Positions 1-10,734 of a stretch of DNA of 64,000 nt are shown piece by piece. The translations under genes were made by a program, and so were the position numbers. Numbering within the stretch: position 1 is the first letter of the stretch; each line of letters begins with the position of its first letter. The notes beneath the pieces were generated by a model. That model saw only the letters and a list, made by a program, of their open reading frames with translations. It did no database searches and was not told where the DNA came from. The DNA is from Persicaria tinctoria (lineage: Eukaryota > Streptophyta > Magnoliopsida > Caryophyllales > Polygonaceae), in the NCBI GenBank assembly GCA_037127255.1, contig JBANSL010000004.1, positions 25,551,967 through 25,615,966 of the forward strand. Direction: 5' to 3'.

Positions 1-2
1 TT

Positions 3-959
3 GTTACGGAGAGAAGAAGAGCTTTAGATGCGCCTATTGCTTCATGGGATCAAATGAAGGCGCTTACGAGGAGAAGGTTTGTTGCCCAACACTACTCTTG
101 TGAACTTAGGCAAAGATTAGAGAATCTTAGATAGGGTAACAAAAGTGTTGAGGAAACTTTTAATGCAATGCAAGAAACCATGACTATAGCTAATGTAGTT
201 GAAAATGATGAAGATACTAATGCTAGGTTTCTTAGAATATTGCATCCCGCCTTAGCTTAGGAAATTGGTTACTTTCCTTATTCTAAGCCTATTGAACTTT
301 TACATTTAGCTATGAAAGTAGAAAGGAATGCTAGATACAGGAGCCAAGGAGGAAGAATGTCGAGTGGGCAGTCTCAAGGGTGGCGTCAGAACCGGCCTCA
401 GTAGTCCCAAGGAAGGAGTGATGGCGGTTCAAGGGAGAGAGCGAGCCAACCCCAAGGGAGAAGTGATGGCCGAACACCTCAAGAGCCCATCGACAAGGGC
501 AAGGTGCCTATGTTCAACAAAAATTTGTCTGGGGCATCTACTAGCCCTAAAGGGAGTAATCCTAAACCCTCTACTACTAGATCTAGGGACATTGTTTGTT
601 TTAAATACAAAGGTAGAGGTCATGTTATGAAGGATTGCCCAAATAAAAAAACTATCATGATTAATCACTTAGGAGAATATGAATCTGAAAATTCCTATGA
701 TGAAAATGAAGAGCTTGTTGATGATGATCAAAACCTTAACCTTCTTACTTATGATGATGATGATTTCATTGAATATGAGCATGGTGATTCCTTGATTGTT
801 AGGAGAGTTTTAAGTGTTCAACTTGCACCTTGTGATGACAATCAAAGAGAAAACTTGTTTCATACTAGATGCTTAGTTAAGGGTAAGGTTTGCAATGTGA
901 TCGTTGATGGTGGAAGTTGTTGTAATTTAGCTAGTCAAGAGATGATTGATAAACTATAA
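3..959 (+). pseudogene. Ty3/gypsy gag-protease remnant (three in-frame stops)
   Basis: One reading frame runs through the whole stretch and encodes a Ty3/gypsy capsid-like Gag, then a nucleocapsid knuckle, then the start of an aspartic protease. Three in-frame stops (near 132, 258 and 402) break it. The Gag part shows the usual helix-rich capsid wording (RRRFVAQHYSCELRQRLENL, then HLAMKVERNARY). The zinc knuckle CFKYKGRGHVMKDC keeps the CX2-x-X4HX4C spacing, but its second cysteine is Tyr. The protease motif is IVDGGSCCN near residue 300 of the frame, after which the frame ends. The left end lies outside the window. It belongs with the RNase H and integrase remnants downstream. It cannot make a functional protein as it stands. 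Confidence 0.85.
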
Positions 960-1154
960 CTTCCAACAGTCCAACACCCTAGACCGTATAAATTGCATTG
1001 GATGAATGATTGTGGAAATTTGAATGTTAAAAAGCAAGCTAAAGTTCTTAAGACATGGTCTTAACTACTCTACGTATGATAAGGTGCGTGTTGCATTGAA
1101 TGAATGATTGTGGAAGTTGTTGTAATTTAGCATATTGCATTCTTCTCCGAGAAT
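960..1154 (+). other. Scrambled filler replacing the reverse transcriptase
   Basis: Between protease and RNase H, where more than 1 kb of reverse transcriptase should lie, there are only about 195 bases. They are made of short copies of neighbouring sequence. The block at 911-930 recurs at 1111-1130, 991-1017 recurs at 1090-1116 with changes, 1058-1084 recurs exactly at 1168-1194, and 1042-1059 recurs near 1213-1231. This patchwork fits error-prone repair or template switching at a deletion. Confidence 0.75.
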
Positions 1155-1661
1155 TTGAAAGGTGTGTGTCTTAACTACTCTACGTATGATAAGGAATTAT
1201 ATGCATTGTTTAGAGTTCTTAAGACATGGTCCCACTACCTATGGCCCAGAGAGTTTATTCTTAGGACTGATCATGAATCTTTGAGGCTTTTTAAGAGTCA
1301 GGATAAACTAGATATGAGACATGGTACATGGATGGAATTTATAGAAACATTTCCTTATGTAATCAAGTATAAGAAAGGCAAATATAATGTGGTTGCTGGT
1401 GCTTTGTCTAGAAGACATATTTTACTGACCACTTTCAATTCTAGAGTCCTTGGCTTTGTCTACATTAAGGAATTGTACAAAGATGATAAGGATTTTGGTG
1501 AAATATTTCGAAATTGCCTAGATAAGGATCCTACCGAAAACTTTTATATCTTTGATGGATTCTTGTTTAGGATTGATCGATTGTGCATTCCTAGGTGTGC
1601 TATTCGATTATTGCTTGTGAATGAAGCCCATAGTGGGGGTTTAATGGTTCATTTTGGGTGA
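1155..1661 (+). pseudogene. Ty3/gypsy RNase H and integrase N-terminus remnant
   Basis: The frame encodes the end of a Ty3/gypsy RNase H and the start of integrase. Recognisable words are [29 protein letters not shown] and [15 protein letters not shown], ending in GALSRR where the family has DALSRR. After residue 100 comes the segment leading into the integrase zinc domain ([19 protein letters not shown], then HFG). It ends at a TGA where GHFG would normally continue into the HHCC finger. Upstream polymerase is missing, so this is a fragment of the element that starts at base 1. Confidence 0.87.
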
Positions 1662-2908
1662 GATAAGACTCACCACACACTTAGGACACATTTTTATTGG
1701 CCACATATGCTTAGGGATGTAGAACATTGCCTTAAGAGATGTATTGATTATTTAAATGCCAAATCTAACCTTATGCCTCATGGACTCTACACGCCACTAC
1801 CTACTCCCTTAGCCCCTTGGGAAGTCATTTCTATGGATTTTATATATGGGTTGCTTAGAACTAAGAAGGGAAGGGATTCTATATTTTTTGTAGTGGATAA
1901 ATTCTCTAAGATGGCTCATTTCATTGCATGTCATAAAATCGATGATGCTACTAATGTTGCAAACTTGTTCTTTCGAGAAGTAGTTAGGTTGCATGGTATG
2001 CCTAAAACAATAGTTAGTGATAGAGATGTAAGTTCTTAAGTCATTTTTGGCGAACTTTATGGAATAAATTGGGAACTAGATTGTTGTTTTCTACTTCTAA
2101 CCACCCCCAAACTGATGGCCAAACTGAGGTGACCAATAGAACATTAACCACTATCCTTAGAGCCATTATTAGGAAAAATTTAAAACTATGGGAAGAAGCC
2201 TTACCTCATGTGGAGTTTGCTTATAATAGGACTATGCATTCCTCAACCAAAATATCTCCATTTGAATGTGTTTATGGTGTTAATCCCTTAACCCCTTTTG
2301 ATCTTACCCCATATCCTAAGAGGTAGAAAGGGTCATTTGAAGTAGGTAAGCATGTCGAGTTCGTTAAGGAGTTGCATGAACGAACACGTCAGAAACTTGT
2401 GCAAAAGGCCGAATACAATGCCAACAAAGCTAACAACGGTCGGAGGCTTATGGTCTTCCAACCAGGGGATCTCATGTGGGTACACCTAAGTAAGGAGTGA
2501 TTCCCAGAGCAACAGAAAAGAAAGCTAGCGCCGTGAAGAGATGGAACATTCAAGGTTATTCAACGAGTTTGTGAGAATGCTTACAAGCTGGAGCTTCCTG
2601 GAGACTATGGTGTCAGTGCTACATTAAATGTCGCGGATCTCATTCACTACCTTGTTGTGGACGAGACTTTGGAATCATGGTCGAATCCTTTCCAAGAAGG
2701 GGAGGTTGATGCGGGACCCTCTTCTACACCTCCGGACATGCCTATCATCCTTGGGGATGGACCGATGACTCGAGCTCGTGCTAAGAAGCTTCAGCGAGAC
2801 TCTTTCATGTTCATGAGCCATGTTCTATTCTCGAGCGTTGTACAACTTCAAGAGGCGCCATTGAAGACATATATATGCATAGGGCAACACATAGCCGAAC
2901 CCCCTTAG
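1662..2908 (+). pseudogene. Ty3/gypsy integrase remnant
   Basis: This continues the integrase. It has the second half of the HHCC finger (HFYWPHM, then [11 protein letters not shown], where the last Cys of the usual RCIACxxAKS has become Tyr), then the catalytic core. Core landmarks are [19 protein letters not shown] with the first Asp, IVSDRD with the second Asp and [15 protein letters not shown] with the Glu. A frameshift or stop lies near 2040-2068 and there are stops near 2325 and 2500. The C-terminal part still reads RDGTFKVIQRV...AYKLELPGDYGVSATLNVADL (the GPY/F-like module) and GPMTRARAKKL before the final stop. I see no chromodomain. The gene is dead. Confidence 0.87.
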
Positions 2909-2936
2909 CCTATGCTATTGCCGATTTTACTAAGTG

Positions 2937-3735
2937 TGGAACACCCTTTTATTTCCATTTTTAGTAACTTCATTACTTAAGTTATTTTAGAAAACTTTAG
3001 GGGTTATTTTATTTATTCCTTTTAATTGTTATTTTTATTAGAATTCAGCCTTTTAGGTTATATAAGGCCGGCACCTTCATTGTAAACATTCACGACATTC
3101 TTGCTATGCAAAGCTTTCTCTTTTGTGTGAAACACATTGAGTGCGGAAGTCAATCGATTTGAAGCGTTGCTCATCGAATGCACCATTGGTATAGATCTCA
3201 GCTTGGTTTGCTTTGAGTTTGTCAATCTCGCAAGGGTTTGGTAATCTCTGGTATCCACGAGCCCCCTCCTTGTACCTCCAAGTTGTCCGCTTGGTTGCGT
3301 AGGGTTGTAGAGGCGGGTTATATAGTCATTAGTGTTGGTTCCTACCCTCTACGGAGGCCTGGGGTCTTCATCTTGTTCTATATAGATCGACTCAGTCCAC
3401 TATCGGTCTTTACATTGTCAATTTCGAGTCTTTATCATTCTAGTTGATCGAGTCTTTGTTCTTGTTCATAGTCGACGTCGAGTCTTGAAGGATCTTGATC
3501 ATTCTTGGTCGAGTTCTTGCGTCTTTAGTCGAAGTCGAGTCAAGTTCTTGAGTCTTGCTGCATTCTTTACTGGTTCCTGTCGAATATCTTTTAGTTCTTG
3601 TTTGTTTCTTGAGTTTGAATCTTGATTGTCGAAGATCGGACCATCCTACGGCTTACCCCGTATCAAAACTACTCCCTAGTGTAATTCGTGGTTGAGATCA
3701 CCTAATTCGCAATTACGGTCCATTATATAGTCTCT
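2937..3735 (+). repeat. Probable 3' LTR of the Ty3/gypsy remnant
   Basis: After the integrase stop the sequence turns noncoding and begins TGTGGAACACCC. It contains a typical LTR transcript region (tataaggccggcaccttcattgtaaac around 3060). No second LTR copy is in the window, so both ends are estimates. Two TCGA boxes like those of elements A-C occur here (3471-3482 and 3528-3539). Confidence 0.4.
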
Positions 3736-4856
3736 ATCGCTAGATTGGATATGTCGAATTAGTTTATTATTTTTGTAAATAAATGGGGTAGTTTTTAAAT
3801 TGTTTTCAACCAATAAAAGAATGCACAGTTTAAACAGGACCATGATTTATTGACTAGAGGATCCTCTTGTAATGCGGTGAAGGCACTAGATTTCTTAGGA
3901 AAATTGTTTATTGTTGAGAGGGGGAATCAAGAATGCAAATTAAATACGAATAAAGTAAAGCAAACCGATTGGATCCCATCAAATAATCTTCAAGACTCCC
4001 TCCCGATGTAGAAAGAGAAAGTGAGGATCGATCCACGAGGAAGCGTGTCAGCGGATCTTAGGAAGCGGAGGAATCTCACGACAGAAGTCGACCACAGATT
4101 ACCTCGATCTCGACTAAGGTTAGTCGACAGAAGATCGGATAAGTCGAACAGAGCAAGAAGCAGCAACCGGCTTTTACTCGATATCGAGTAATATTCCTCG
4201 ATGTCAAGGAAGTTTTTGGTCGACGTCGGGTTCCTGCAAATTAGAAGCTGCAGCAATCTAGGCGATCGAATATCAGAAGTCGATGTCGACCAGTTTTGGT
4301 CAATATCGAGGAAGACATAAACTTTAAAACGAAATAAAATAAAGAACAAGGCTTTTTCGAAATAAACTATGTATGAAAGAAAACTTCCAAGATTGGGGTT
4401 TGCAACGACAATAACCAAGCATGCATAAGGCAAGATAAAGCTTTCGCCTTTTCCAACAATTAAGAAACTCTTTCAAGAAACCCTAATTGTATCTACCGAT
4501 TTTAGGTTTATAATCCAAGTTGTTAGCATGGATCTCCATTGAATGGGAAATAAACACATAAAAGGTAGTAGATGCTCAAAACAAGATAAAAGTCGGATCT
4601 TTGCCTCAAACACGCAGGGCTATCGTCGGGCTCACCCCAACCCTAGAAGTAGATGGACTACTCACGCCTCATTGCAATCGCAGACATTGATTGAAAAGAA
4701 ATAACTTGCACTAACTAAATTCGAAGTCTTTACAATTCCGGCACTCCAACTTTCGTTGAATGCCAAAACCCTAAAATCTTTGAACTCCTAAACTTCTCTG
4801 TGGAACTCCTTCTCTAGCTTCTGAATTGGATGACTAAAACTCAACCCCATGGGCTT

Positions 4857-4865
4857 TATTTATAG
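4857..4865 (-). promoter_or_regulatory. TATA box of the element A LTR
   Basis: On the minus strand this reads CTATAAATA. It lies at the same place in the LTRs of A, B and C inside a conserved block (gggc.tt.atttatag.g.ctt on the top strand). The main cluster of TCGA boxes begins about 260 bases upstream of it in the transcription direction, which places that cluster in U3. Confidence 0.6.
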
Positions 4866-5124
4866 GGCTTAATCCTTGCTAATCAAGGAAAGCAATCTAT
4901 ATCTATTTCTTAAAGATAGAATTAAATAAAGATAAAACATTAATTCTAAAGGGAAATAATTAAATATCTAAAATATCTTCATGTGTGGATAATCTTCTTT
5001 CCATGGATAAATCCTTGATATAACTTGATAGATCTTCGATAGACTCGGATAGATTTGGATAGATTCGGATCCCAACAGCCCAACTCGACTCGGACAGCCC
5101 AACAGCGTCACACGGTCCAGGATC

Positions 5125-5515
5125 TTTTTGCTCGATATCGAGGAATTTCCTCGACATCGAGGAAATATGTCGTCGACTTCGGCTTCACTAGACTCCTCGA
5201 GTAACTTCTTCCTCGGAACTGGCTCGCACATGTGTTTCTGGTTTACTCGATATCGAGTAATTTTGTCGATATCGAGTAAATGTTGCTCGATGTATCTTGC
5301 TCTTCAGCTTCTCGATCAGATTTCCTTCCTCGACTCCAGGTGTTCTTCCGAGCTTTGGTTGACATCGAGTAAATTACTCGATATCGAGTAATGTTCAGAA
5401 CTCGAGTTGGCTTCGTTTCTCAGCTTTCTCGATAAGGCTCTCCTCGACTAGGCTTTGGTGCATATTGTTGTCGACATTGAGGACCATTCCTCGACATCGA
5501 GTAAAAGTTAGCTCT
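5125..5515. repeat. Paired TCGA boxes in U3 of element A
   Basis: About eight 12-bp semi-palindromes of the form (G/C)TCGANNTCGA(G/C), mostly with AT or CA at the centre, occur in pairs. A clear pair is 5246-5257 and 5265-5276 (CTCGATATCGAG, 7-bp spacer, GTCGATATCGAG), a 19-bp period. Other pairs start near 5139, 5360 and 5470. Confidence 0.85.
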
Positions 5516-5716
5516 CGTCTTCTCTTCTTGGTTTTGTCCCGGAATAGCTCCAAATTCTGTAATTTTAAACCAAAACTTATGTAGAGACCTCTATTTCTTA
5601 CAAATAAGCATATATTACATAAATTCAACATATTCCCAACCCGAAATATGCAAAGCATATAGAATATAGAGCTAAAATGTGCATTTCAACATGGCTATTT
5701 TAGTGACATCGAATCA

Positions 5717-5748
5717 CCCCATACTTAGACTTGCTTGTCCTCAAGCAA
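5717..5748 (-). promoter_or_regulatory. Polypurine tract and hairpin beside the 3' LTR of A
   Basis: On the minus strand this reads a perfect hairpin (stem TTGCTTG / CAAGCAA, loop AGGA; 5731-5748) followed by TAAGTATGGGG immediately before the LTR. The G-rich part is the expected plus-strand primer (polypurine tract). The 18-base hairpin is identical in B (11368-11385), C (56551-56568) and family D (20176-20193), although their LTRs differ strongly. Confidence 0.8.
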
Positions 5749-7280
5749 TAACCAAGCAATAACCAATACCTACAACATATCCTTCAAGTTTTCGCCCTTG
5801 TCAAAAGCAACATCTCAAGTAGTAGCAATGTAAAACAAGTGAATTTTAACGTCATCACACATATACATGCGACCCATAGGTATAGGGAATATAAATCCAA
5901 CCTCACCGAGATAAAGTGTTTACACTCAACTCTCAAGTGTTTAGGCTATGAAGATCAACTCTCAACTTACTTCCACACACAATCTCATAAACATTGCAAT
6001 TTAAATATAAATCCACTTCGCAACCGATTATGTAAATGCAAACAAGAACCATTAGGAGGACTTTGCTCAATGGAAGACTTCAAAGAGGACTCCATTCGGC
6101 GAGGTTGTAATGGGGCTTGGTAAGAAATAAAAGGGCATGGAATCATTTGGCTATGTGGTGCTTAATAAAATTCGAGAATCAAGACTCCTAAATCTCCAAC
6201 ACAACTCAACCGAACCATAACTCTCAATCATATGAATCAACCAAACTCTCCAACTCATCTCAATGAAGAACAAAACCTCTCAATACTCAATAAACCTCTC
6301 AAAAGTATGAATCTTTCAAAAATAAAGGAAATAAGGTAAATTTGGCTCATGCACTTTATTCATAATCATATATACACAAAATTTTCCTTCTCTTCTTCTC
6401 TTTTTTTTTGATTTTTTTTTTGAAAACGAAATAAAAATAAAATAAATAGTGCATTTATAGGGTGAGCCAAAAATCCTTGTACAAAATATGCGTAGCAAGA
6501 TAAAAAATATCAAACCAACCCATACTCAATAAACTCAGAAATTCTTCTTACTTGAAATCCAACACAAGCGCATTCCTTCCACAAACCATCATTCCAACAA
6601 ATTCCAAGTCTTAATTCCCAAATGGGGCCAGACTCAATTTGGCTAAGGATAATTTTGTGGAGCTTATAAATAAGGGCTCAGACTAATGTTCTGGCTTCAA
6701 GTAGGGATAATGCAGGGTAGGTAAAGAGAGGATAAAATTGGCTTAAAAGGTGCCTCCATTACTTAATTCTCATTCACATAAACATATAAATGCATGCCTT
6801 TGAATAACTATCGCAATATTTAGAGATGCATAGGAAGAGTAAATACACTCAAGAAAGCAGAGCGATTTTTTTATGTTCTCCCTATGAAACCAAAATTCTC
6901 ACTAGGACAAATTTTGTTGGATTTCAACCTTTAGCTTAGGATCATATGTGCTCAATTTCATCACAAGTTCATAATCCACATAAAAACAATTTTAATGACT
7001 TAGGCTAAACCTTCCAAACATGTCATAGGATTTACATGATCAAGTCAGTCATTATTTATCATCATAGGACATCTAAGTTAGGGTGTAAAAACCAAGACAA
7101 AACGAAAATAAAACATGCATTTTTTTTCTTTTTCGACATTTTTTTATGAAACTAAAAGTAAGACTAAAGTAACTAACATATGACAAAAGACTCAAATGCA
7201 TAAAAATTTAAACTTTTACTAAAACATTCACCATGTAAAACAAAAAACAAGAATAGAACATATAATAATGATATTAAGCT
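5749..7280 (-). other. 3' noncoding region of element A
   Basis: About 1.5 kb with no credible coding frame. It is AT-rich and can be aligned by eye with B (11386-12900) nearly throughout, and in patches with D (20194-20916 and 31768-32518). Conserved patches include the gactccattcggcg..ggttgtaatggggcttgg block and the ggctaaggataattttgtggag block. Conservation without a frame suggests a structural or packaging role, or simple shared descent. Confidence 0.6.
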
Positions 7281-7325
7281 CTTCCCCCACCCCATACTTA
7301 AAATATACAGTGTCCCCACTGTATA
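7281..7325 (-). promoter_or_regulatory. Second polypurine tract and hairpin of element A
   Basis: On the minus strand there is a perfect hairpin (9-bp stem TATACAGTG / CACTGTATA with loop GGGA; 7304-7325), then TAAGTATGGGGTGGGGGAAG (7281-7300). The module repeats the order hairpin, short spacer, TAAGTATGGGG seen at the LTR-proximal tract. It lies 1.6 kb further upstream, shortly after the coding region. Confidence 0.72.
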
Positions 7326-7369
7326 AAATCAAATAAAAACAAGGGTAAAGGAAGGAACTCACCGAATAA

Positions 7370-7590
7370 TGTGTCGAGGAAAGTTAAACAGAGCCTGTCG
7401 AGTACTATCTTTAGTCGATGTCGGGGAATTTTTGGTCGATATCGACCAACTTACTCGATATCGAGTAATGTTGGTCGAAATGGACTAACTGCTTTTCCTC
7501 CTCCCCTTGCCGATTTCCACTTCAAGAGCCCATATCGACTAAATTTTTAGTCGATATCGAACAGGTTTGGTCGACTCCAGTTTTCTTCGA
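7370..7590. repeat. TCGA boxes in the 3' leader-side noncoding region of A
   Basis: A chain of boxes occurs between the second polypurine tract and the tail frame: GTCGATGTCGGG, GTCGATATCGAC, CTCGATATCGAG, then a decayed fourth, with spacers of about 7-9 bp. Two more sit near 7530-7575. Confidence 0.7.
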
Positions 7591-7747
7591 CATGCAAATT
7601 TGTTAGTTTTTCCGAAAACAAGATTCCGCATGAAGTATTTAAAAACAAAAACAAACAAAACCAAAAGTTTCAAAGTCCCAAAATTCAAAAGTTTTATATA
7701 CATGCTTTAGATTTTAGAGTCGCTAGGGCGACTTCTCCACTTGTGTT

Positions 7748-7978
7748 TTAAGTGCAGCCGATGTGGGCTTCCTTTGTGCTTGGCCCTTCTCCTGGATCAT
7801 CTATGTCCTGATTGTAGTATGCAAGCTCAACTGATAGGTGGTCGCTTGCATAATGTCCCTTTTCTTCCTTCCTTTTCTTTCCAGCTCTCATCCTTCGCAG
7901 ATTTGCTCGCCACGGGGCCTTACCTCCCCTTAAATTATTGAAAATTGTCTTAATGGACTGAGGAGGAGTAGAACTCAT
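7748..7978 (-). pseudogene. C-terminal tail frame of element A
   Basis: A 76-codon frame holds the end of the polyprotein: TPPQSIKTIFNNLRGGKAPW, then a basic stretch RAGKKRKEEK, then ELAYYNQDIDDPGEGPS. Element B has a close relative at 13421-13650, where it is joined in frame to protease, so in A a frameshift or stop separates it. It differs from the tail of element C, which ends in an integrase-like module. I recognise no domain in it. Confidence 0.65.
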
Positions 7979-8005
7979 ACCTGAACTTACCTTTTCGGGG
8001 CCAAA

Positions 8006-8944
8006 TCAGAAATCTTTGGGCTTAGGGTTGGTCGATGTCGAGTAATGTTGGTCGACATCGAGTATAGGGACACCATACTTAGGCTCTTGGCAAGTCGGGT
8101 GCTCAGCAGGGGAATTCGATGTCGAGATAGCTTGGTCGACATCGAGGAACACTTTGGTCGACATCGAGGAAGCAAAGTCGATGTCGAGTTGTCTTCGGGT
8201 GTTTTCCCCTATCGTTTGCTCGATCCCATGATTGTTGATGCTCTTCACCTCCAGCCATGAAATTTCCTCTTTTGCAAGGCCAAAAGAGAAATCTAAGATC
8301 TCGTCGCCGATTGTGAAGGTGAGCCATCGCTGTTTGACACTAATCTTGGCATCTGCAGTAGCTAGAAATGGTCTACCAAGAATAATAGGGCTAGTAGGAT
8401 CTTCAGCACAGTGTATAATCAGGAAATCAGCGGGAATAAAGAACTTACCAACCCGGAAAGGGACATTGTCAACCATACCTGTAGGGATGACCACTGTATT
8501 GTTTTCCATGTATAGCTCGGCATCCACATGCTCTATAGAACCCATCTTTACCTTTCGCCAGATTGATAAGGGAATGATACTCACGCTTGCTCCTAAATCA
8601 CACAAGGACTCATATTTATATTGTCCAAATCCCACAGTAACAGAAAACTTACTAGGGTTAGGTCTCTTCTCAGGGAAGTGGAGCACTTTGCATTCGTTGG
8701 CAATTTCTGAGATAGATCGCTTGTTGTTCAAGATCTCCTTGAGGAATTTGACATAAGCAGGCATCTCTTGCAGAGCTTCTATAAAAGGAATTGAGACATT
8801 CAGTTCTCGAAGCATATTAACAAAACGTTTATACTTACCTGCAGTGGGATCTTTTAGCGCCTTAGAAGGGAAAGGCAGTGTCTTTTTCTGCTTCGGAGCC
8901 AGAACAATTGTTGGAGGTGTTGCAGAGTCCTCGACATCGGCCAC
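8006..8944 (-). pseudogene. Athila-like aspartic protease of element A
   Basis: The 312-codon frame encodes the retropepsin-like protease region. Landmarks are KSLCDLGASVSIIPLSIWRK in form (here YESLCDLGASVSIIP, near residue 117), with the DLGA active-site variant common in plant Athila-type proteases, then PTSPIILGRPFLATADAKISV. Upstream of it is the linker LNVSIPFIEALQEMPAYVKFLKEILNNKRS, also found in B and C. The C-terminal part is rich in LDVDQ and STS words encoded by TCGA boxes. Its frame to the gag upstream is broken, so it is scored as a pseudogene even though this section is open. Confidence 0.85.
8030..8190. repeat. TCGA boxes inside the element A coding region
   Basis: Six boxes occur: GTCGATGTCGAG at about 8034 with its partner 20 bp on, then four starting near 8118 with spacers of 8, 10 and 8 bp. 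The same 8-10-8 spacing is found in the homologous part of B (13790-13862), although the central bases differ (ATG/CA in A, TC/GA in B). Confidence 0.8.
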
Positions 8945-9474
8945 TTTTTCCTCGATATCGACAACAACTTCTATACAAGGGTTTGCTCGATATCGACAAC
9001 AGTTGTCGATTTCGAGTTGCTGTGCTGCGTCGTCGAGTCTGGGCTTGGATTCTCCTCCATGTCGAGTTGTTTTTTGTCGATATCGACCAAATTTTGGTCG
9101 ACATCGAGTTACTGCTCTACTTTGTCGTGCTGCTTTCCAACCTCCGGCTCGCGTAGTTGGTGCCTGCTCATGAGTTTTACAGCTGCGACGTGTCCGGTCT
9201 TCCCCTTAAAATTTGGTTCTGTTTGCCTGGGGAATTGCCCGGTTGGTCGTTGGATTTGTGCCGCGAATTGACCCATCTGGGTCTCTATCTTCCTCTTCTA
9301 GATGTCTAGCTCTCCAAATCTTGTGTTGAAATTCTGGAGCTGATGATGGCGCTTATAGCCTGCTGGTACTATGCCTGATTCCGGCGCATCTCATGAAGGA
9401 TCATCTGTAGATCATCCTTCCGTTGATCTCTTTTTGGATGTCCTAGAGCTCTGTATGGTTGGGGGGGGGGGGTT
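8945..9474 (-). pseudogene. 3' part of gag of element A, cut by element B
   Basis: Broken frames on the minus strand match the C-terminal part of the C and B Gag: the region of KLRSGHQ, then DIQKEIDRKDDL-like wording, then the PPYRAPxHPKRDQ region. It stops in a run of G residues (about 9460-9472) directly against the TGTTGATAGG start of the B LTR. It also contains TCGA boxes (8930-9105), for example CTCGATATCGAC and GTCGATTTCGAG with a 7-bp spacer. Confidence 0.7.
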
Positions 9475-10459
9475 TGTTGATAGGAGGAAATCGAGTTTAA
9501 AATATAAAATATAAATCAATCCAGATTCTGCCCACGCAAATAATTACAAGACCTCCTCCTGATGCAGCAGGGGGAAGTCAGGATCGATCCACGAGGAAGC
9601 GTGTCAGCGGATCCTAGGCAGCGGAGAAATCTCACGAAAGTCGACAACAGGGGTCCTAGATCTCGAGTATAGTTACTCGACAGAAGATCGGACAGTCGAA
9701 CACCGCATCAGCTCTCCCGACGGTTTTGGTCGATCTCGACAAAGGGTTACTCGAGATCGAGTAGGGTTGTCGACGTTGGGTTGGCTCTTGTCGATCACCT
9801 ACACACAGAAGCTACGGCGATGCTGGATCGAGAATCAGTAACTCGAGATCGAGGAGTGCTAGTCGATCTCGAGGACGTGCAGAAACTAAAACGAAAGAAA
9901 ATAAAGACAAGTGCTTTGGGATTTCGAACTATACTGTATGTAAAAGACTTCCAAGATTGGGGTTTGCATCAACGATAACCAAGCACGCATAAGGCAAGAA
10001 TAAAACAGATAATCATATAATTCGCATCAAAGGACTAAGCTTTCACCTTTTCCAACAATTAGACAACTCTTTCAAGAAACCCTAATTGTCTCTACTGATT
10101 TTATGTTTACAATCAAAGTTGTTAGCATGGACCTCCATTAGATGGGTAATAAACACATAACACGTAGTAGATGCTCAAAACATGATAAAAGTCGGATCTT
10201 TACCTCAAACGCGCATGGCTATCGTCGGGCTCGCCCCAACCCTAGAAGTGGGTGGACTACTCGCGCTTCATCGCAACCTCAGACATTGATTGATGAAAAG
10301 AAACTTGCATTAAACTAAATTCAAAGCCTTTACAATCCCGGCAATCCAACTCTCGTTGAGTGCCAAAACCCTAAAACCTCTGAACTCCTAAACCGTCTCT
10401 GTGGAACTACTTCTCTACCTTCTAAATTGAATGAATCTAAAATCAGCCCCATGGGCTTC

Positions 10460-10467
10460 ATTTATAG
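10460..10467 (-). promoter_or_regulatory. TATA box of the element B LTR
   Basis: The minus strand reads CTATAAAT at the position homologous to the TATA boxes of A and C. The U3 cluster of TCGA boxes begins about 270 bases upstream. Confidence 0.55.
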
Positions 10468-10734
10468 CCTTCTAATCCTTGCTATTCAAGGATAGAATAT
10501 CTCTATCTATATCTAAATCTATATCTAAAGCTATATCTAAAGCTTTAAAGATAAATAAATAGAACAACATAATTAAATCTAAAAGGGAAACTATATCTAA
10601 AAGTCTTCAAGTGGATAAATCTCTCTTCATTGGATAAATGTTGATAGATTTGGATAGAACTCGGCAACCTTCGGCTCCAAGGATTCCCAAACCCAGTAGG
10701 ATAGCTCAACACGTTACGCGGCTTTTGGAAGGTT

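Larger units (their letters stand above)
3912..5716 (-). repeat. 3' LTR of element A
   Basis: It starts TGTTGAGAG (top strand) and ends GAATCA just before the polypurine tract complement ccccatac. Much of it aligns by eye with the LTRs of B and C: the agtcaggatcgatccacgagg block, the block around the TATA box, and the paired TCGA boxes. The right-hand end is set by analogy with C and could be off by a few bases. No partner LTR survives in the window. Confidence 0.75.
3912..9474 (-). mobile_element. Athila-like gag-protease element A, 5'-truncated
   Basis: This is a minus-strand LTR element. In element order from right to left it holds a gag remnant, protease, a C-terminal tail frame, a 3' noncoding region, a polypurine tract and the 3' LTR. 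The gag is cut at 9474, where the LTR of element B begins. The 5' half of gag, the PBS and the 5' LTR are absent from the window. No reverse transcriptase, RNase H or integrase core is present between protease and 3' LTR, so A was already a non-autonomous element. It shares layout and TCGA boxes with B and C. Confidence 0.82.

Noticed and set aside
5125..5515. TCGA box clusters considered as a CRISPR-like array or plain satellite
   Set aside because: Units are only 12 bp and semi-palindromic, with variable surroundings inside plant retroelements. There is no regular spacer length beyond the pair and no cas genes.
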